Positions 34,108-45,292 of a DNA stretch of 64,000 nucleotides are shown in pieces. Source of the stretch: Gordius sp. MW1. Taxonomy: Eukaryota; Nematomorpha; Gordioida; Gordea; Gordiidae. Both the position numbers and the translations under genes were made by a program. The stretch lies in the NCBI GenBank assembly GCA_964036665.1, contig OZ038527.1, positions 1,426,001 to 1,490,000 of the forward strand, read 5' to 3'. The first letter of the stretch is position 1. Each line of letters starts with the position of its first letter. Below the pieces are notes generated by a model, which did no database searches, was not told the DNA's origin, and was given only the letters and a program-made list of their open reading frames with translations.

Positions 34108-34606
34108 CCGGTGTAATATCCATTTCCACGACGCTCAAAAAAATCGACATGATTGACATGCCAAACAAACGTCAATCAAAAATTTTTGCTTGAAATTATT
34201 ATTTTAATTCCTATAATAGGCTGACACAAATGTCAATCTCTTTTATATAATCTATTAGAAATTATAAATATCTTATCTTGTTTTTGATATAGCTGAGTTT
34301 TATTAAAAATTGCGTATATTAGATATTTTTTGTAATATTTTATGGTTATCATTATTAAATAATTCTTTGTTTTTTTTATAATTTTTTAATAAATATTTTT
34401 TAAGTATATATTTTTTTTATAAATTATGATTTATATGCTTATTATATTACAATTTTAATTCTGATTATTTATATTGTTACAGAGTTTATTAAATAATAAT
34501 AAAAAAAATTGCTACTACATTTGTAATATATAAAAACTTTATTGTAGAAGGTATAACAATAATTATAAACAAAATCTTATATATAATAAAACGCGTAAAT
34601 AAAACA

Positions 34607-35059
34607 TTATAAGCAACAGTCGTATATTAAATCAAAATGATTAATATTATGTTGTAAATAAATTCCATAATAATATCGGGAAATATCATGGGGGTAAGAA
34701 GCCCATATTTCTATGTTCAAAGTATATACATAAATAGGAATATGAAATGCATGTGCAAATAATAAAATGTCAATATGTGTTGACCAGGTTTTTAAAATAT
34801 TTATTTTACGAGAAATAATATGTTGTGAGATTGTTGCAGGTGCAATCATAGCCTCCACCTCTGGAGGTGGAGGAGCTGAAATATAATAATCACAAATATA
34901 TTTGCGAATTAAATCATGGTAATCTTCACTTTCATAGATTATTTTGCTCAAGCAACGGTAAAAACAATTACCGTCGCCTTCGATTTCACGAACCCCAAAA
35001 TTGGGTTCTAATTTTTTTGGAGGCTGGGTTTGATGGCTAATTGGGCATGTATAACCCAA
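34607..35059 (-). CDS. OTU-like cysteine protease domain of Ginger copy B
   Basis: About 150 residues with EIEGDGNCFYRCLSKIIYES, the canonical D-G-N-C active-site block, and YLQHNINHFDLIYD with the likely catalytic His. OTU enzymes cleave ubiquitin or related modifiers. In a transposon the domain may process or stabilise the transposase (inference). This copy keeps the expected residues, unlike copy C. Confidence 0.8.
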   Translation of the reverse strand: MGYTCPISHQTQPPKKLEPNFGVREIEGDGNCFYRCLSKIIYESEDYHDLIRKYICDYYISAPPPPEVEAMIAPATISQHIISRKINILKTWSTHIDILLFAHAFHIPIYVYTLNIEIWASYPHDISRYYYGIYLQHNINHFDLIYDCCL

Positions 35060-35576
35060 TCTAAAAAATAATTATTAATGATTTAATCGCCGTTATACAA
35101 TAAATTACCTAGCCATAGCCCATTCTTTCCAAGAAAAATCTGGTAAATTGAAGTATAGCTGAAATTTCACTATTGCCTCGCAAATTACATCTACAAAATA
35201 TTGAATTTTATAATAATATAATAAGCAATATAAAATATCCTATGTTTTAATTATTTTTTTACCATTATCTTGCGTCGGCTCAGCGATTTCCCCTATATTT
35301 GTTTCATTTCGGACTCCTATAAAATTTATAATAAGATGTAATATAAATCCAACATAAATCCATTATTATATCTAAAAGTCAATTTAGCAACCTATTGATT
35401 TAATTGAGGGAGACTGGCTTCGCTTGCTTGGCAGATCTTAAATTATTTTACTATAAATTAGTAATTATATTATACCCTCAACCAAATTTTGTTTAAATAT
35501 TTTCAGGTTGCTACCATGGAACTTTTTCTTAAGTACCAAGCCTGATTCATTTGACACTGAATAGGTGCCTATAATT

Positions 35577-36999
35577 TTATGTAATTTCATCAATAGTATA
35601 TATCAAACCCTTAAAATTGTCTACAATCTTGTAGGGCCCCAACCATGAAGGCGCGGTTTTATCACCTTTCCTATCGGCCCTTTTAGAATTGTAGGCAAGT
35701 ACAAGGTCTCCACTTTTAAAAGCATGACCGATTTTGTGCCTTTTTTCGTAGGCTTCTTTTTGAATACCTTGAGCCTTCAAGATGTTCTGCCTTGCATAAG
35801 CATAGGCTTGGCGAGCAATTTTTACTATAGAGTCAACATCGATGTCACAGTCAGATGTTGACGATGCTAAACCCTCCTCCTGCTCCGCCAATAACTCAAG
35901 GTCGGTTTTAAAAGCAGGCTTGGCAGATCTAAAATATATTATAATAAATTATTGGACCACGAGTTGCTTTTTACCTATTAAACATCAAGAAGTACGGCGT
36001 CATCTTTGTTGATGTTTGTTTTGCCGTATTTACTGCCCATGTTATGCCTGGCAAGGCAGACTCCCAATACTCAAAATTACCCTCCAAGACTTTATTGAGG
36101 GAATTTAATATTGTTCTATTCATTCGCTCAACCAAACCATTGGCCTGAGGATGGTAGGCTGTGGTTACCCGTTGATGGACACCCGCTATTTTGTACATTT
36201 CCTTGGTGACGGAATTTACAAATTCCCTACCTTGATCATTAATTACATCCTATAAAAAATGATTTAAAATTATATTCTACTAGCAAAATAATATACATCT
36301 GGGTATCCCCACTCAGAAAATATTTGTAAGAGATGACTCGCAACCTCATGCATTGTATGAGACTTCAAAGGTCTTGCAATTACATATTTAGTAAAATAAT
36401 CCATTACAACAAGAAAGCAACAATAGCCTGACAAACTTGTTGGCAAATTGCATAAATCCATTCCAACAAGTCGCCATGGCGATGAAGGAATGGATATGGG
36501 GTGCAACTGAGGAGTTGACTTGTCAATTTTTGCACTATGTTTTTGACACACTATGCAGCCATTGACATAGTTAGTAACATCCTCACCCATATGCTGCCAC
36601 CAGTACCTATTTATAATTCATTATTATGTTTTACAAAAACTGGATTTATACTTTTCAGATATCTTGGTCTTGGTCCGAGTTATACCAAGATGTCCTGCCA
36701 GGCTGTGTCCTATTACACTTCCATCAATGCCTTTATGATACAAATCTAAAATTTGCTTTTTTTCACTTTCCTCTATGACAACTCTGACGTGTTTTTCTGA
36801 TAAAACTATAGAATGCTTTAATTTTAAATACCTGTTTTTTCATTACAAAAATTAGCTTCTCTTTTTTTATATAAAAAGGTATTTTGAATGTAATACCCTT
36901 CTGTTTTTTTTTAAAAATAATGCTTTTGCTTTCTATCAAGATTTGGTGGAAGAATCCCATTCTCCAAATAATCCTTAATTTCCTTTGATCCAAAATTTG
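35577..36999 (-). pseudogene. Ginger-like transposase, copy B, multi-exon
   Basis: Minus strand. N-terminal piece from about 36999 (MANFGSKEIKDYLENGILP). Zinc finger YVNGCIVCQKHSAK near 36545. DDE core: VVMDYFTKYVIARPLKS (36430-36380) with the first Asp region, an intron with TTTTTTATAG|GATG near 36250, then INDQGREF (second Asp) and NGLVERMNRTIL (Glu). The GPY/F segment APSWLGPYKIVDN is at about 35640. A TAA replaces one codon in the N-terminal piece near 36910 (after RKQKHYF), so the copy is probably dead, but it is otherwise better preserved than copy C. The fragmented frames reflect introns at the same places as in copy C. Confidence 0.75.
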
Positions 37000-37089
37000 C
37001 CATGATAGAAAATGAGGCCCGAGTTAAAAATAGTAATAAGACTAAAATATATTTGACATAAACGTGCACAATTGATAAGCAATACATAT

Positions 37090-37660
37090 GTTAATAAATT
37101 GATAATATACTCAAATTACTCTGATTGTGTTATGTTTGACTTGACTAGAATCACAAGTTGTATATAAGTTCCTTAATCTAAAAAATTATTATGAAATACT
37201 TATGTTAATAAAATTTGATAATATACTCAAATTACTTTAATATTGATTGTGTTATGTTTGACTTGACTAGAATCACAAGATGTTTATAAGTTCCTTGATC
37301 TAAATTATGAAATACTTATGTTAATAAAATTTGATAATATACTTAAATTACTTTGATTGTGTTATGTTTGACTTGACTAGAATCACAAGTTGTATATAAG
37401 TTCCTTGATCTAAAGAATTATTATGAAGTACTTATGTTAATAAAATTTGATAATATACTCAAATTACTTTAATATTGATTGTGTTATGTTTGACTTGACT
37501 AGAATCACAAGATGTTTATAAGTTCCTTGATCTAAATTATGAAATACTTATGTTAATAAAATTTGATAATATAATCAAATTACTTTGATATGGATTGTGT
37601 TATGTTTGACTTGACTAAAATCACAAGTTGTATATAACTTCCTTGATCTAAATTATAACT
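37090..37660. repeat. Tandem array, about 110-122 bp period, five units
   Basis: GATTGTGTTATGTTTGACTT followed by GACTAGAATCACAAG recurs at about 37123, 37245, 37354, 37476 and 37593. It sits between the transposase 5' end and the right TIR of copy B. Confidence 0.9.
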
Positions 37661-37883
37661 AAAATAAGAATGCTTGGTAATTACTTGAAATATTTTGAAA
37701 GTATTGTGTCGTCATATTATTGTCTTCAAAAAAAATGGTTAATTTTGTGCCAAAACTAACCTATTGCGCTTTTAGGAAGATCACGTGATATGGCATATAA
37801 CTCGTTATTTTGCCATATTAACCAATAGGAATGTTCAATTGAGCGTCGTCGTTTTTTAAATGTCGACGTTTCAGATCATTACA

Positions 37884-37945
37884 GTCTCTACTGTGATCAA
37901 TTGAGCCTTGGCAATGTAGGTGTTTGTAAAGTGAAGAAATCATAG
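37884..37945 (+). pseudogene. Truncated orphan SIBD-like last exon
   Basis: Encodes LYCDQLSLGNVGVCKVKKS and TAG. The first half of the exon, and everything up to the Helitron 3' end, is gone; it fuses directly to the Ginger copy B right end. The intact counterpart is 53602-53712. Confidence 0.8.
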
Positions 37946-38172
37946 ACGAAAACGTCCTAGATTTAAAATTTATTCATTTTTATAGAGATATAATAAAAAA
38001 TATATTAACTTTGGTGAAGAAAATAGAAATATTTACAAACAAATATTTTATGTAATCACCATTTTACTCGACCTCAATTTTACAATAAGTTTGAAATCAA
38101 ATTAAAAAACCTCAGTTTTATTTAAATTTAAATTAAAAAACATGATGTAAATGGCAAAATACGTTAAATAAA

Positions 38173-39943
38173 ACTCGGGCCTTCGGCCCTCGTGGGAAGG
38201 GGGAGAAGGGAAGGGAAGAAAGGAAGGGAAGGGGGGACGACTCATCTGTACTTCGTATAAATGTATCATATTTGCTATGCAATTTATGGGCGAGAAAGGT
38301 GGGAAGGGGCGAGAATGCCTATAGGGGGGTATTAAATGCCTAATGATTAATTAATTATTTATACAAATTTTCCATTATAGGCAAAATGTAATATAGGCAA
38401 AATGTAATATAGGCAAGGGTTAGGGTTAGATTTAGTGTTTGCATCTAGTTGCGTATTACATTAGTTTTTATGGCCTTAGTGATTATGGGTCTAACAAACA
38501 TTATATTATAAAACAACACAATGTTAAGAATTTGCAGAATTGTTGGGAGAAATTTTTTGTTGAATTTGAACAATTTTTAATTAAAAAAATCAAAAATTTG
38601 GCCAATGGTCACTTTTTCTCTATTGGTCAGTACCAACAGATACTCTATAAGTCAATGATAGCCAAAAAAACGGGGAAAAAAATTTTGATGCTCACTTTGG
38701 CCAATGGTCATTTTTTTCCATTGGTCAGCAGCCAGCACACGGTAAAAGTGGATGTAAATTCATAAGAGTAAAAAAAACGAAAAAAAAAATTTCGAATCAC
38801 ATTTTGGCCAATGGTCATTTTTTTCCATTGGTCAGCTGCCAGGACACGGTAAAAGTGGATATAAATTCATAATAGTCAAAAAAAAACGAAAAAAAAGTTT
38901 TCGAATCACATTTTGGCCAATGGTCATTTTATTCCATTGGTCAGCAGCCAGCGGACGGCCAAAAAGTCATAATAGCAATGGTAGGAACAGGAACAATCAT
39001 AATAGTCAAAAAAAACGAAAAAAATAATTTCGATTCACATTTTGGCCAATGGTCATTTTTTCCATCGGTCAGGAGCCAGCTGACGGCCAAAAAGTCATAA
39101 TAGCAATGGTAGTAACAGGAACAATCATAATAGTCAAAAAAAAACGAAAAAATAAACTCGGATTCACATTTTGGCCAATGGTCATTTTTTTCATTGGTCA
39201 GCAGCCAACGGACGGCCAAAAAGTCTTATTATCAATGATAGTAACAAGAACAATCATAAGAGTCAAAAAAACTCCGGGATTCTAACCCAAAAACTAGTTA
39301 AATTGCATAGCAATTAAAAGTAAACAACTTTTATTTATGTTATTATCTAACATTGGTCAGCAGCCAGCGGACGGCCAAAAAGTCATAATAGCAATGGTAG
39401 AAACAGGAACAATCATAATAGTCAAAAAACGAAAAAAATAATTTCTATTCACATTTTGGCCAATGGTCATTTTTTCCATCGGTCAGGAGCCAGCGGACGG
39501 CCAAAAATTCTTATTATCAATGATAGTAACAAGAACAATCATAAGAGTCAAAAAAACTCCGGGAACCCCAAAAATAGTTAAATTGCATAGCAATTAAAAA
39601 GTAAACAACTTTTATTTATGTTTATTATATAACTAGTTAAATTGCATAGCATTAAAAGTAAACAACATTTATTTATGTTTATTATATAATAGATAATTTA
39701 ACAAATCTTATATATAACACACCGAGGGAGATAGAGGTGAGGGGTGGGGCACCTATGCATTAATTTAAAAAATAACACAGCGAGGGAGATAGAGATGAGA
39801 GGTGGGGCACCTCTTTCTCATGCATTAATTTAAAAAAGCGATAACCTAATATACCCAATGCAAATAGATAGGGAGGGTAACGGACAACGGACAACGGACG
39901 GACGGACACCAAAAAACGAGCCCATAAATTGCATAGCAATTAA
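38173..39943. mobile_element. TTAATTGC / GGCCCGAGT element, beta-unit copy
   Basis: Left end ACTCGGGCCTTCGGCCCTCG (with a GGGCCTTCGGCCC hairpin); right end GAGCCCATAAATTGCATAGC then AATTAA. The gamma paralogue has the empty site (GTTAAATAAACAATCAAGC) at about 53380-53400, which fixes the borders. A 2-bp AA duplication or none at all fits. No transposase; the inside is G-rich tracts, CCAATGG arrays and GACGGACGGAC repeats. The class is unknown; Helentron-like is a guess. Confidence 0.75.
38600..39540. repeat. CCAATGG/CCATTGG palindromic tandem array
   Basis: Units of about 100-130 bp with TTTTGGCCAATGGTCATTTT, CCATTGGTCAGCAGCCAG and GACGGCCAAAAAGTCATAAT. CCAATGG and CCATTGG about 13 bp apart form a hairpin in each unit. 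The same array occurs inverted at 55050-55440. Confidence 0.85.
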
Positions 39944-40052
39944 CAATCAAGCTAATTGAGTAAGCAATAAACGATTTTATGATGTCACATAATATACATT
40001 TCCTAAAGCTTATATCACTGATAATAATTTATTAAGATTAAAAAATTATAAA

Positions 40053-41878
40053 ATGAAAAATTCACTTGCCTTACGGGTGTTGGGATTAATCCTTATTATT
40101 CGTATAATTGGGTAAGACTATAATAAGATTTATAATTACTCTTTAAGTCTTCGTATAATTTTCAACATGGCACAGGCCTACACCGTAAACCAAAAAAAAA
40201 AGGTCTTTAAAATTTATAGTAAATAGATGATATTTTAACCTTTACCAAAAAATTTATATTAAAAAACCAAATATTTACAAACAAAAATTAAATAAATCGA
40301 TTGCATGCAATTGGTATTTTACTGTTTAACAAAAATCCATTTGTAAGTGTTTTTTCTATTGACGTAGCCAGCATTGGATTTAGAGGGGGCAATTTTAATT
40401 TTGAGAGGGTCAAAATGATAATTTTTAAAAGTTTAGCCATAATTTTAATAAATTTTGAAGAATTTTTTGAATTTAGGGGGGGGGGCAGCTACCTACCTGC
40501 CTCCCGCCGGCTAAGCCCATAAATTTATCGTTAAGAAAATTGAATTTTTAATAGTTATTTACATGACACAAATTAAACAGATGGGGTTAATTTTAGCATC
40601 TTAAAAACTATCGTGCCCCGTCTCCTGTCCAAAAATTGAGTAGCAAATTTAACTATTACAAAAAAATAAGGTGGTCGCTTAACATAAAAACAGCCAGGCC
40701 TCAAGGGCGGAGCCTCTGGCGTGTTTAATATAAGTAGAAGTTAAATTAATTTTTAAAGAGAAATAACCTTGTAATAATTCTAGTTTATTAAGGCAAAGTT
40801 TATCAAATATAATTAGAAATAGATTTATTAATCACACAGCAAAAATGATTTTTAACACTAAAATTTAAAAGCAAAGTTTGAAATACAAATGTATAGAGTT
40901 TTAGTGAATCATCTTCAGGCGATTAATTATTACTTAAAATCCTGCTCGAATGTTCCTAAATTGAATTTTTTTTACCCTTGAGAATATTCCCGATAAATTA
41001 TTAAGGCGTAAAACAATAATAATTTTTTACAATTTGTTTTCATCATATGCAATCTCCAGTGGTGCCTAAACGGCTGTGTTTTAGTCGACTAAACATAGAC
41101 AGACCAAAGCTTTGAAACCTTTTCTGTTTATGCGACTAAGAAAAACATACTAAAATCTTTTGTCTCTGTCGATCAACCAAAACCCAGCCATCTTTACGAC
41201 GCTATGCAATACTAACATAATATAGATTCCCAATTAATAATATAATATCTTTTAAGGTATTGAAAGTTTTATTGGTCATAAAGAATTAATAAATTTATAG
41301 TTAATAATTTTATTTATTACAGAGTGTCCTCATTATCGTGCCCTTGTGTAAGGCATAGTCCAAAATGTACGACCGCCCCGCCTACAGATTGCAAAGGAGG
41401 CCTTGTGCTGGATGGTTGTGGGTGTTGTCAAGTTTGTGGAAGGGTATCAAAATAAAACTTATCATTTATCGTTTATCGCTCTCACTCACTCACTCCTTTG
41501 TGATATCCAACAAAAAATCACTAATTTACTATAAACAAATCTTGATTTTAAAATTAATTTAAATTTTCATAATAGGTTTTGGATGAAATTTGTGAACCTG
41601 CTTATATTAAATGTGACGAAGGATTGCTTTGTAACAAGCCAATAGGTTCTAAAAATGTTGAAGAAGAAGGAACATGCATTGCCAATCGACTTAAAGTTTT
41701 ATTTTAAAATTTTAAAATTTACATTAATTTCATAAATATAATTATTTTTGCAATTTAGAATGAGGGGGAAAATTGTGGTTTAAACTCTGGGAAATGCCAA
41801 AGCGGTCTGCATTGTGGGATGGAATTTTGTGAAAACCCAAGATTAGCTATTATGAGAAATAAAAAACAATCTAGATGA
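40053..41878 (+). CDS. SIBD-like cysteine-rich secreted protein, paralogue beta, 139 aa
   Basis: Exons 40053-40111, 41323-41443, 41576-41695 and 41759-41878; total 420 bp. Signal peptide MKNSLALRVLGLILIIRIIG; then CTTAPPTDCKGGLVLDGCGC with CQVCG; exon 3 DEICEPAYIKCDEGLLC; exon 4 GENCGLNSGKCQSGLHCGME. It stops 5 codons earlier than alpha and gamma. The exon 3 donor is AAA|GTTTTA instead of AAG|GTTTAA and may splice poorly. All cysteines visible in alpha are kept. Probably coding, but expression is untested. Confidence 0.78.
40361..40520. repeat. GGGCGTAGCC-family repeat in beta intron 1
   Basis: GACGTAGCCAGCATTGGATT to CCGGCTAAGCCCAT; orthologous in place to 26062 and 52781. Confidence 0.75.
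41068..41202. repeat. GTCGAC fold-back repeat, shortened, beta intron 1
   Basis: ACGGCTGTGTTTTAGTCGAC to GATCAACCAAAACCCAGCC. Confidence 0.7.
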
Positions 41879-42719
41879 ATTATTTCCAATGATTATATTT
41901 ACGAATGTCATTGAAATGTTTTACTTTTTACCGAATGTTTTCGTTATATTTATTTAATGTTTTATTATAAATAAATAATGATATACTTAAAATAGTTATA
42001 TTCTGAATGAAGTAAATTTTTTATATATTTTTAGTATACCCACAATTATTCTTAAAACTTCAAGGTCTTTTATCTGCCATAAATAGTTTCAAATTTAATG
42101 TTTTGCTAAATTCTCATAACCGTTTCAAATGCATGTTTTTGCCAAGCCAATGATAAGCACTTGCAATTAGACAACTAAAATTTCTCGAGTTATAAAAAAT
42201 GTTGTGCCAAGCTCGAAAGTTACATATTTTTTAATCAAAAAGTATTGTCATGTTTACATAGACGTAGTTACGATTTGGATTAGGGAGGGGAGTAAATTTT
42301 TTTTGTCTCCGACTAAACTTACAGGGTGGCTTGAAGCCCAGCCCCTAAAATTTCTAGGTTGGGCCTTACTTATTATAGGCCTTAACAAATTCTTTAGGCT
42401 TTAATTACCTTGTAAAAGTTTCTAGGATTGGCAATGATGCGTGGAAGCAGATTTAAAACCAATTTTGAATTTAGTGATTCTATCTCTAATATATAAAATT
42501 CTCGTGTCACGGTGTTTGTAGTTGAAAACCTCCGAAACGGCTTGACCGATTCTGTGCATATTTGGTAGGTCTGAGAATAGGTTTTAAACCTCTAAGTGAT
42601 AAGACGGTCCAGTATTTTTGTTTTATACGTTTTGACACTTAAAAAAAGTCAATCATACGCAACTTCATGACGTCATACATTAGTGTCAAACGTTGTATTG
42701 TAAATAATCTTTCATATAT

Positions 42720-42872
42720 TCTACTAGGAATTAGAGGGGGTTAAAATGATTTAGGGAACGGACAAAATAATATTTGATAATAAATTTAGCCATAATTTTA
42801 ATAAATTTTAAAGAATTTTTGGGGTTTTAAAGCGCAGCCGCTTTAACCTGCTCCCCCCTGGCTCCGCCGATA
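42720..42872. repeat. Degenerate GGGCGTAGCC-family repeat in Helitron beta
   Basis: TAGGAATTAGAGGGGGTTAA to CCCTGGCTCCGCCGAT; absent from alpha. Confidence 0.6.
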
Positions 42873-43315
42873 CCATTTATTATAAACATAATTTTATTTT
42901 AACTTTATTATCAAAATTATCACTGCACTGCAAGCATTATTTTCTTCCTAATAAAGAGGAAAACAATTTGGAAGCATAATGAAAATATATCATAAATACC
43001 ATTTTTTCAATCTTAATGCACCGCAAGCAAGGTACACCGATGCATGCCTCGATTTATTCAAATCAAACAATTTGGTTCCTGTATAAATAGTCAATCCATG
43101 ACAGATTGAGTGGTTTTTATCTGCGTCTGTTGTTGGTTAATGTCACCGGCCTATTGTCATTTCACGATATACCTCAAGTTAATCGACAACAGTATCCAAC
43201 CTATAAAGATGTATGCCTTGCACTAGGCTTGCAAGAAGAAGACAACCGGGACAGTATGCTTAGTGAAGCAGCATGAAACTGTACAGCAACACAAATTGGT
43301 GTACTATTCGCTATA

Positions 43316-44800
43316 GTGTTGATTGCATGTTTCCCGGCCCGAGAAGAAACGTTGTGGGGTTCAAGGTGCAACGATCAATCGATATTATTCAGCGACGCAA
43401 TAATGTACAATGAAGCATTGATAGCTATTGAGGATCTTTGCATTGCCATTTTAAAAATTAGTTATTTCGGTATGAGTTCACCAAATCGAAGTGCATCTGA
43501 TTTACTCAACACTGATATGAGTCTTGAACTGCGGTACAATACTATAGAAATAACAGCGATTGTTACTCGCAATGTCCCACGACTGACAACAAAAATCCAT
43601 TTAAGATCGCATTATGCTGGCAGTTTTGGCAGGACAAGGAGCTTTCTTTTTTTGGATGACCAGGTGGGACTGGCAAAACATTTCTCATTTCAATAATTCT
43701 TGCCGAGATACGATCTAAAAATGGCATCGCATTGGCCGTTGCATCATCTGGCATTGCAGTAACTTTATTGATGGAGGCAGAACAGCTCATTCTGCATTTA
43801 AGCTGAATATCCAAAGTAACACAGAAGGCAGTGTGCAACATAAAAAAACAATCGTCCATGGTCACAGTACTCAAACGGTGTAAAGTTATCATCTGGGATG
43901 AATGTAATAGGGCACACAAAAGTTGGCTTGAGGCATTGGACAGGACATTGAAGGATATGAAAAACAACGTCAAACTATTTGGCGGCACTCTGTTACTCCT
44001 TTCAGGTGATTTCAGACAAACGCTCCCCGTCATTCCACGTTCAACGTACGCTGATGAGATCAACGCTTGCTTAAAATCATCGTCACTGTGGCGTAATGTT
44101 GAAAAATACAACTGAAAGTAAACATGCGCGTTCATATGCTTAAAGATCCATCCGCTGAAACATTCTCAAAACAACTGTTAGATATTGGTGATGGAAAAGT
44201 TGCTTTGTATGAAAATACTGGATGCATAAAATTACCGTCCGATTTCTGCAAAATGTCGACCACATATTCCCAGATCTTTACACACAATACAAAAATCTTG
44301 ATTGGCTGGTAGAAAGAGCAATATTGGCAGCAAGAGATGTGGACAGCATTTCTTTAAATTCCACGATGCAGCAGTGGTTGCCAGGCAACTTGGAGTCATG
44401 GAAAGCTGTCGATGCTGTTTGCGATTTGAACCCACCGCTGCTGTGCAATGGCACACGATTAGTCATAAGAAATGAATGCAAACGTTATCGAAGTCAGCAT
44501 TTTGAATGGCAAGTACCGAGGTGAAAATGTATTGCTACCAAGAATTCCTTTGATTCCCACAGATGTACCGATTGAATGCAAAAGCATCTAATTTCCAATT
44601 AGATTGGCATTGGCAATGACAATCAATAAGGCTCAAGGCCAAACGATGTCTGTTTGTGGCTTAGATTTGAGCACACCATGCTTTTCCTACGGACAGCTAT
44701 ATGTGACATGTTCTCACCTAAATAAACCCCAGTTTGTTTGTGTTGGCTAAAGACGGATTAACCAAAAATATTGTATACTCCATCGCACTTAAAGACTGAT
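43316..44800 (+). pseudogene. Helitron helicase relic, beta
   Basis: Same helicase as 30184-31767 with more lesions. Walker A is blurred by frame shifts near 43660. IIWDECNRAHKSWLEALD is at about 43885 and LLLSGDFRQTLPVIPRSTY at about 43995. Several deletions and stops lie near the C-terminal [11 protein letters not shown] region (44600-44760). Confidence 0.85.
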
Positions 44801-45057
44801 GTCGAATTATTTTTTTAATTAAGTATAAAGGATGAAATATACAAATAATAAGTGTATTGTCATTTTATAAGCCATCATTGTCACAGCGCTTCATTCCTAT
44901 TTAAATCATGACCACATCCCCACACAATAATAATATTTTCTAAAAATAATGTATATAGCAAAACAACGTTTGCCGGATTAGCTATATATATATTATTTAA
45001 ATATTTCAGTAAAAAAAATTAGGATGAAAAATAAAATCAAGGAGAAAATATTTTGTA

Positions 45058-45213
45058 TAGAGGCCCGAGCCGGGCTCGGGCCTTGTATAAAATTAGTGGG
45101 CCTGGCCCAGGGTTATAAAATAATAAGTTGATGGGCCTGGACTGGGTCCGGGCTTGTAAAATTTTATAGCAGGAAGGCCGACTGTTCTAGACAGGCTTGT
45201 GCAGGTCTCTAGG
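45058..45213. repeat. Short GC-rich hAT-like element
   Basis: TAGAGGCCCGAGCCGGGCTC to GTGCAGGTCTCTA. The ends resemble the TAGAGCCCTGCA family. No target duplication seen. Confidence 0.55.
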
Positions 45214-45292
45214 TTATGTTGCTAAATTTTCGGAACCCTTTCGAATGGTTTTTGCCTATCATAATCCCTAACGATTAGACAATTAAAAATTC

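Larger units (their letters stand above)
28631..34111 (+). mobile_element. Helitron (alpha unit), 3' end cut by Ginger
   Basis: 5' end TCTCTAATATATAAAATTC after an A, followed by the typical CCTCCGAAACGGCTTGACCG block. The 3' end reads AACGTTTGCCGG and stops where Ginger copy B starts; the intact terminus seen at 53729 is TTTGCCGGGTCAGCTAG. A second 5' terminus with the same ACCTCCGAAACGG-type block occurs at about 29258, so two Helitrons are nested or fused. Only helicase coding sequence is seen; no Rep/HUH domain. Confidence 0.85.
34112..37883 (-). mobile_element. Ginger-like DNA transposon with OTU domain (copy B)
   Basis: Left end TGTAATATCCATTTCCACG, preceded by CCGG (34108-34111), which belongs to the Helitron 3' end. 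The right end (AAATGTCGACGTTTCAGATC then ATTACA) equals the end of copy A but is followed directly by SIBD exon sequence, without CCGG. The coding strand is minus, with the same domain order as copy C. Length 3772 bp. The missing right CCGG implies a deletion next to the element after insertion. Confidence 0.85.
42483..44984 (+). mobile_element. Helitron (beta unit)
   Basis: 5' end TCTCTAATATATAAAATTC at exactly the same flank (TTTAGTGATTCTA) as alpha at 28631. The 3' end ACGTTTGCCGGATTAGCTA has lost the final CTAG. The 5' region joins the first terminus directly to the sequence after the second terminus, so it lacks the nested block seen in alpha. A palindromic repeat is inserted at 42720. 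Confidence 0.85.

Noticed and set aside
38400-38425. TTAGGG-like repeats (GGGTTAGGGTTAG), possible telomeric sequence
   Set aside because: Only two units, present in both copies of a mobile element; no array.
38439-38765. 108-codon frame, mirrored at 55259-55576
   Set aside because: Built from the CCAATGG array and A-runs; it recurs only because the element is repeated.
40301-40522. Open frame, mirrored at 52787-53023
   Set aside because: Lies over the palindromic repeat and is duplicated with it; no protein features.
43563-44135. 190-codon frame antisense to the Helitron helicase
   Set aside because: Shadow of the plus-strand helicase, which carries the recognisable motifs.
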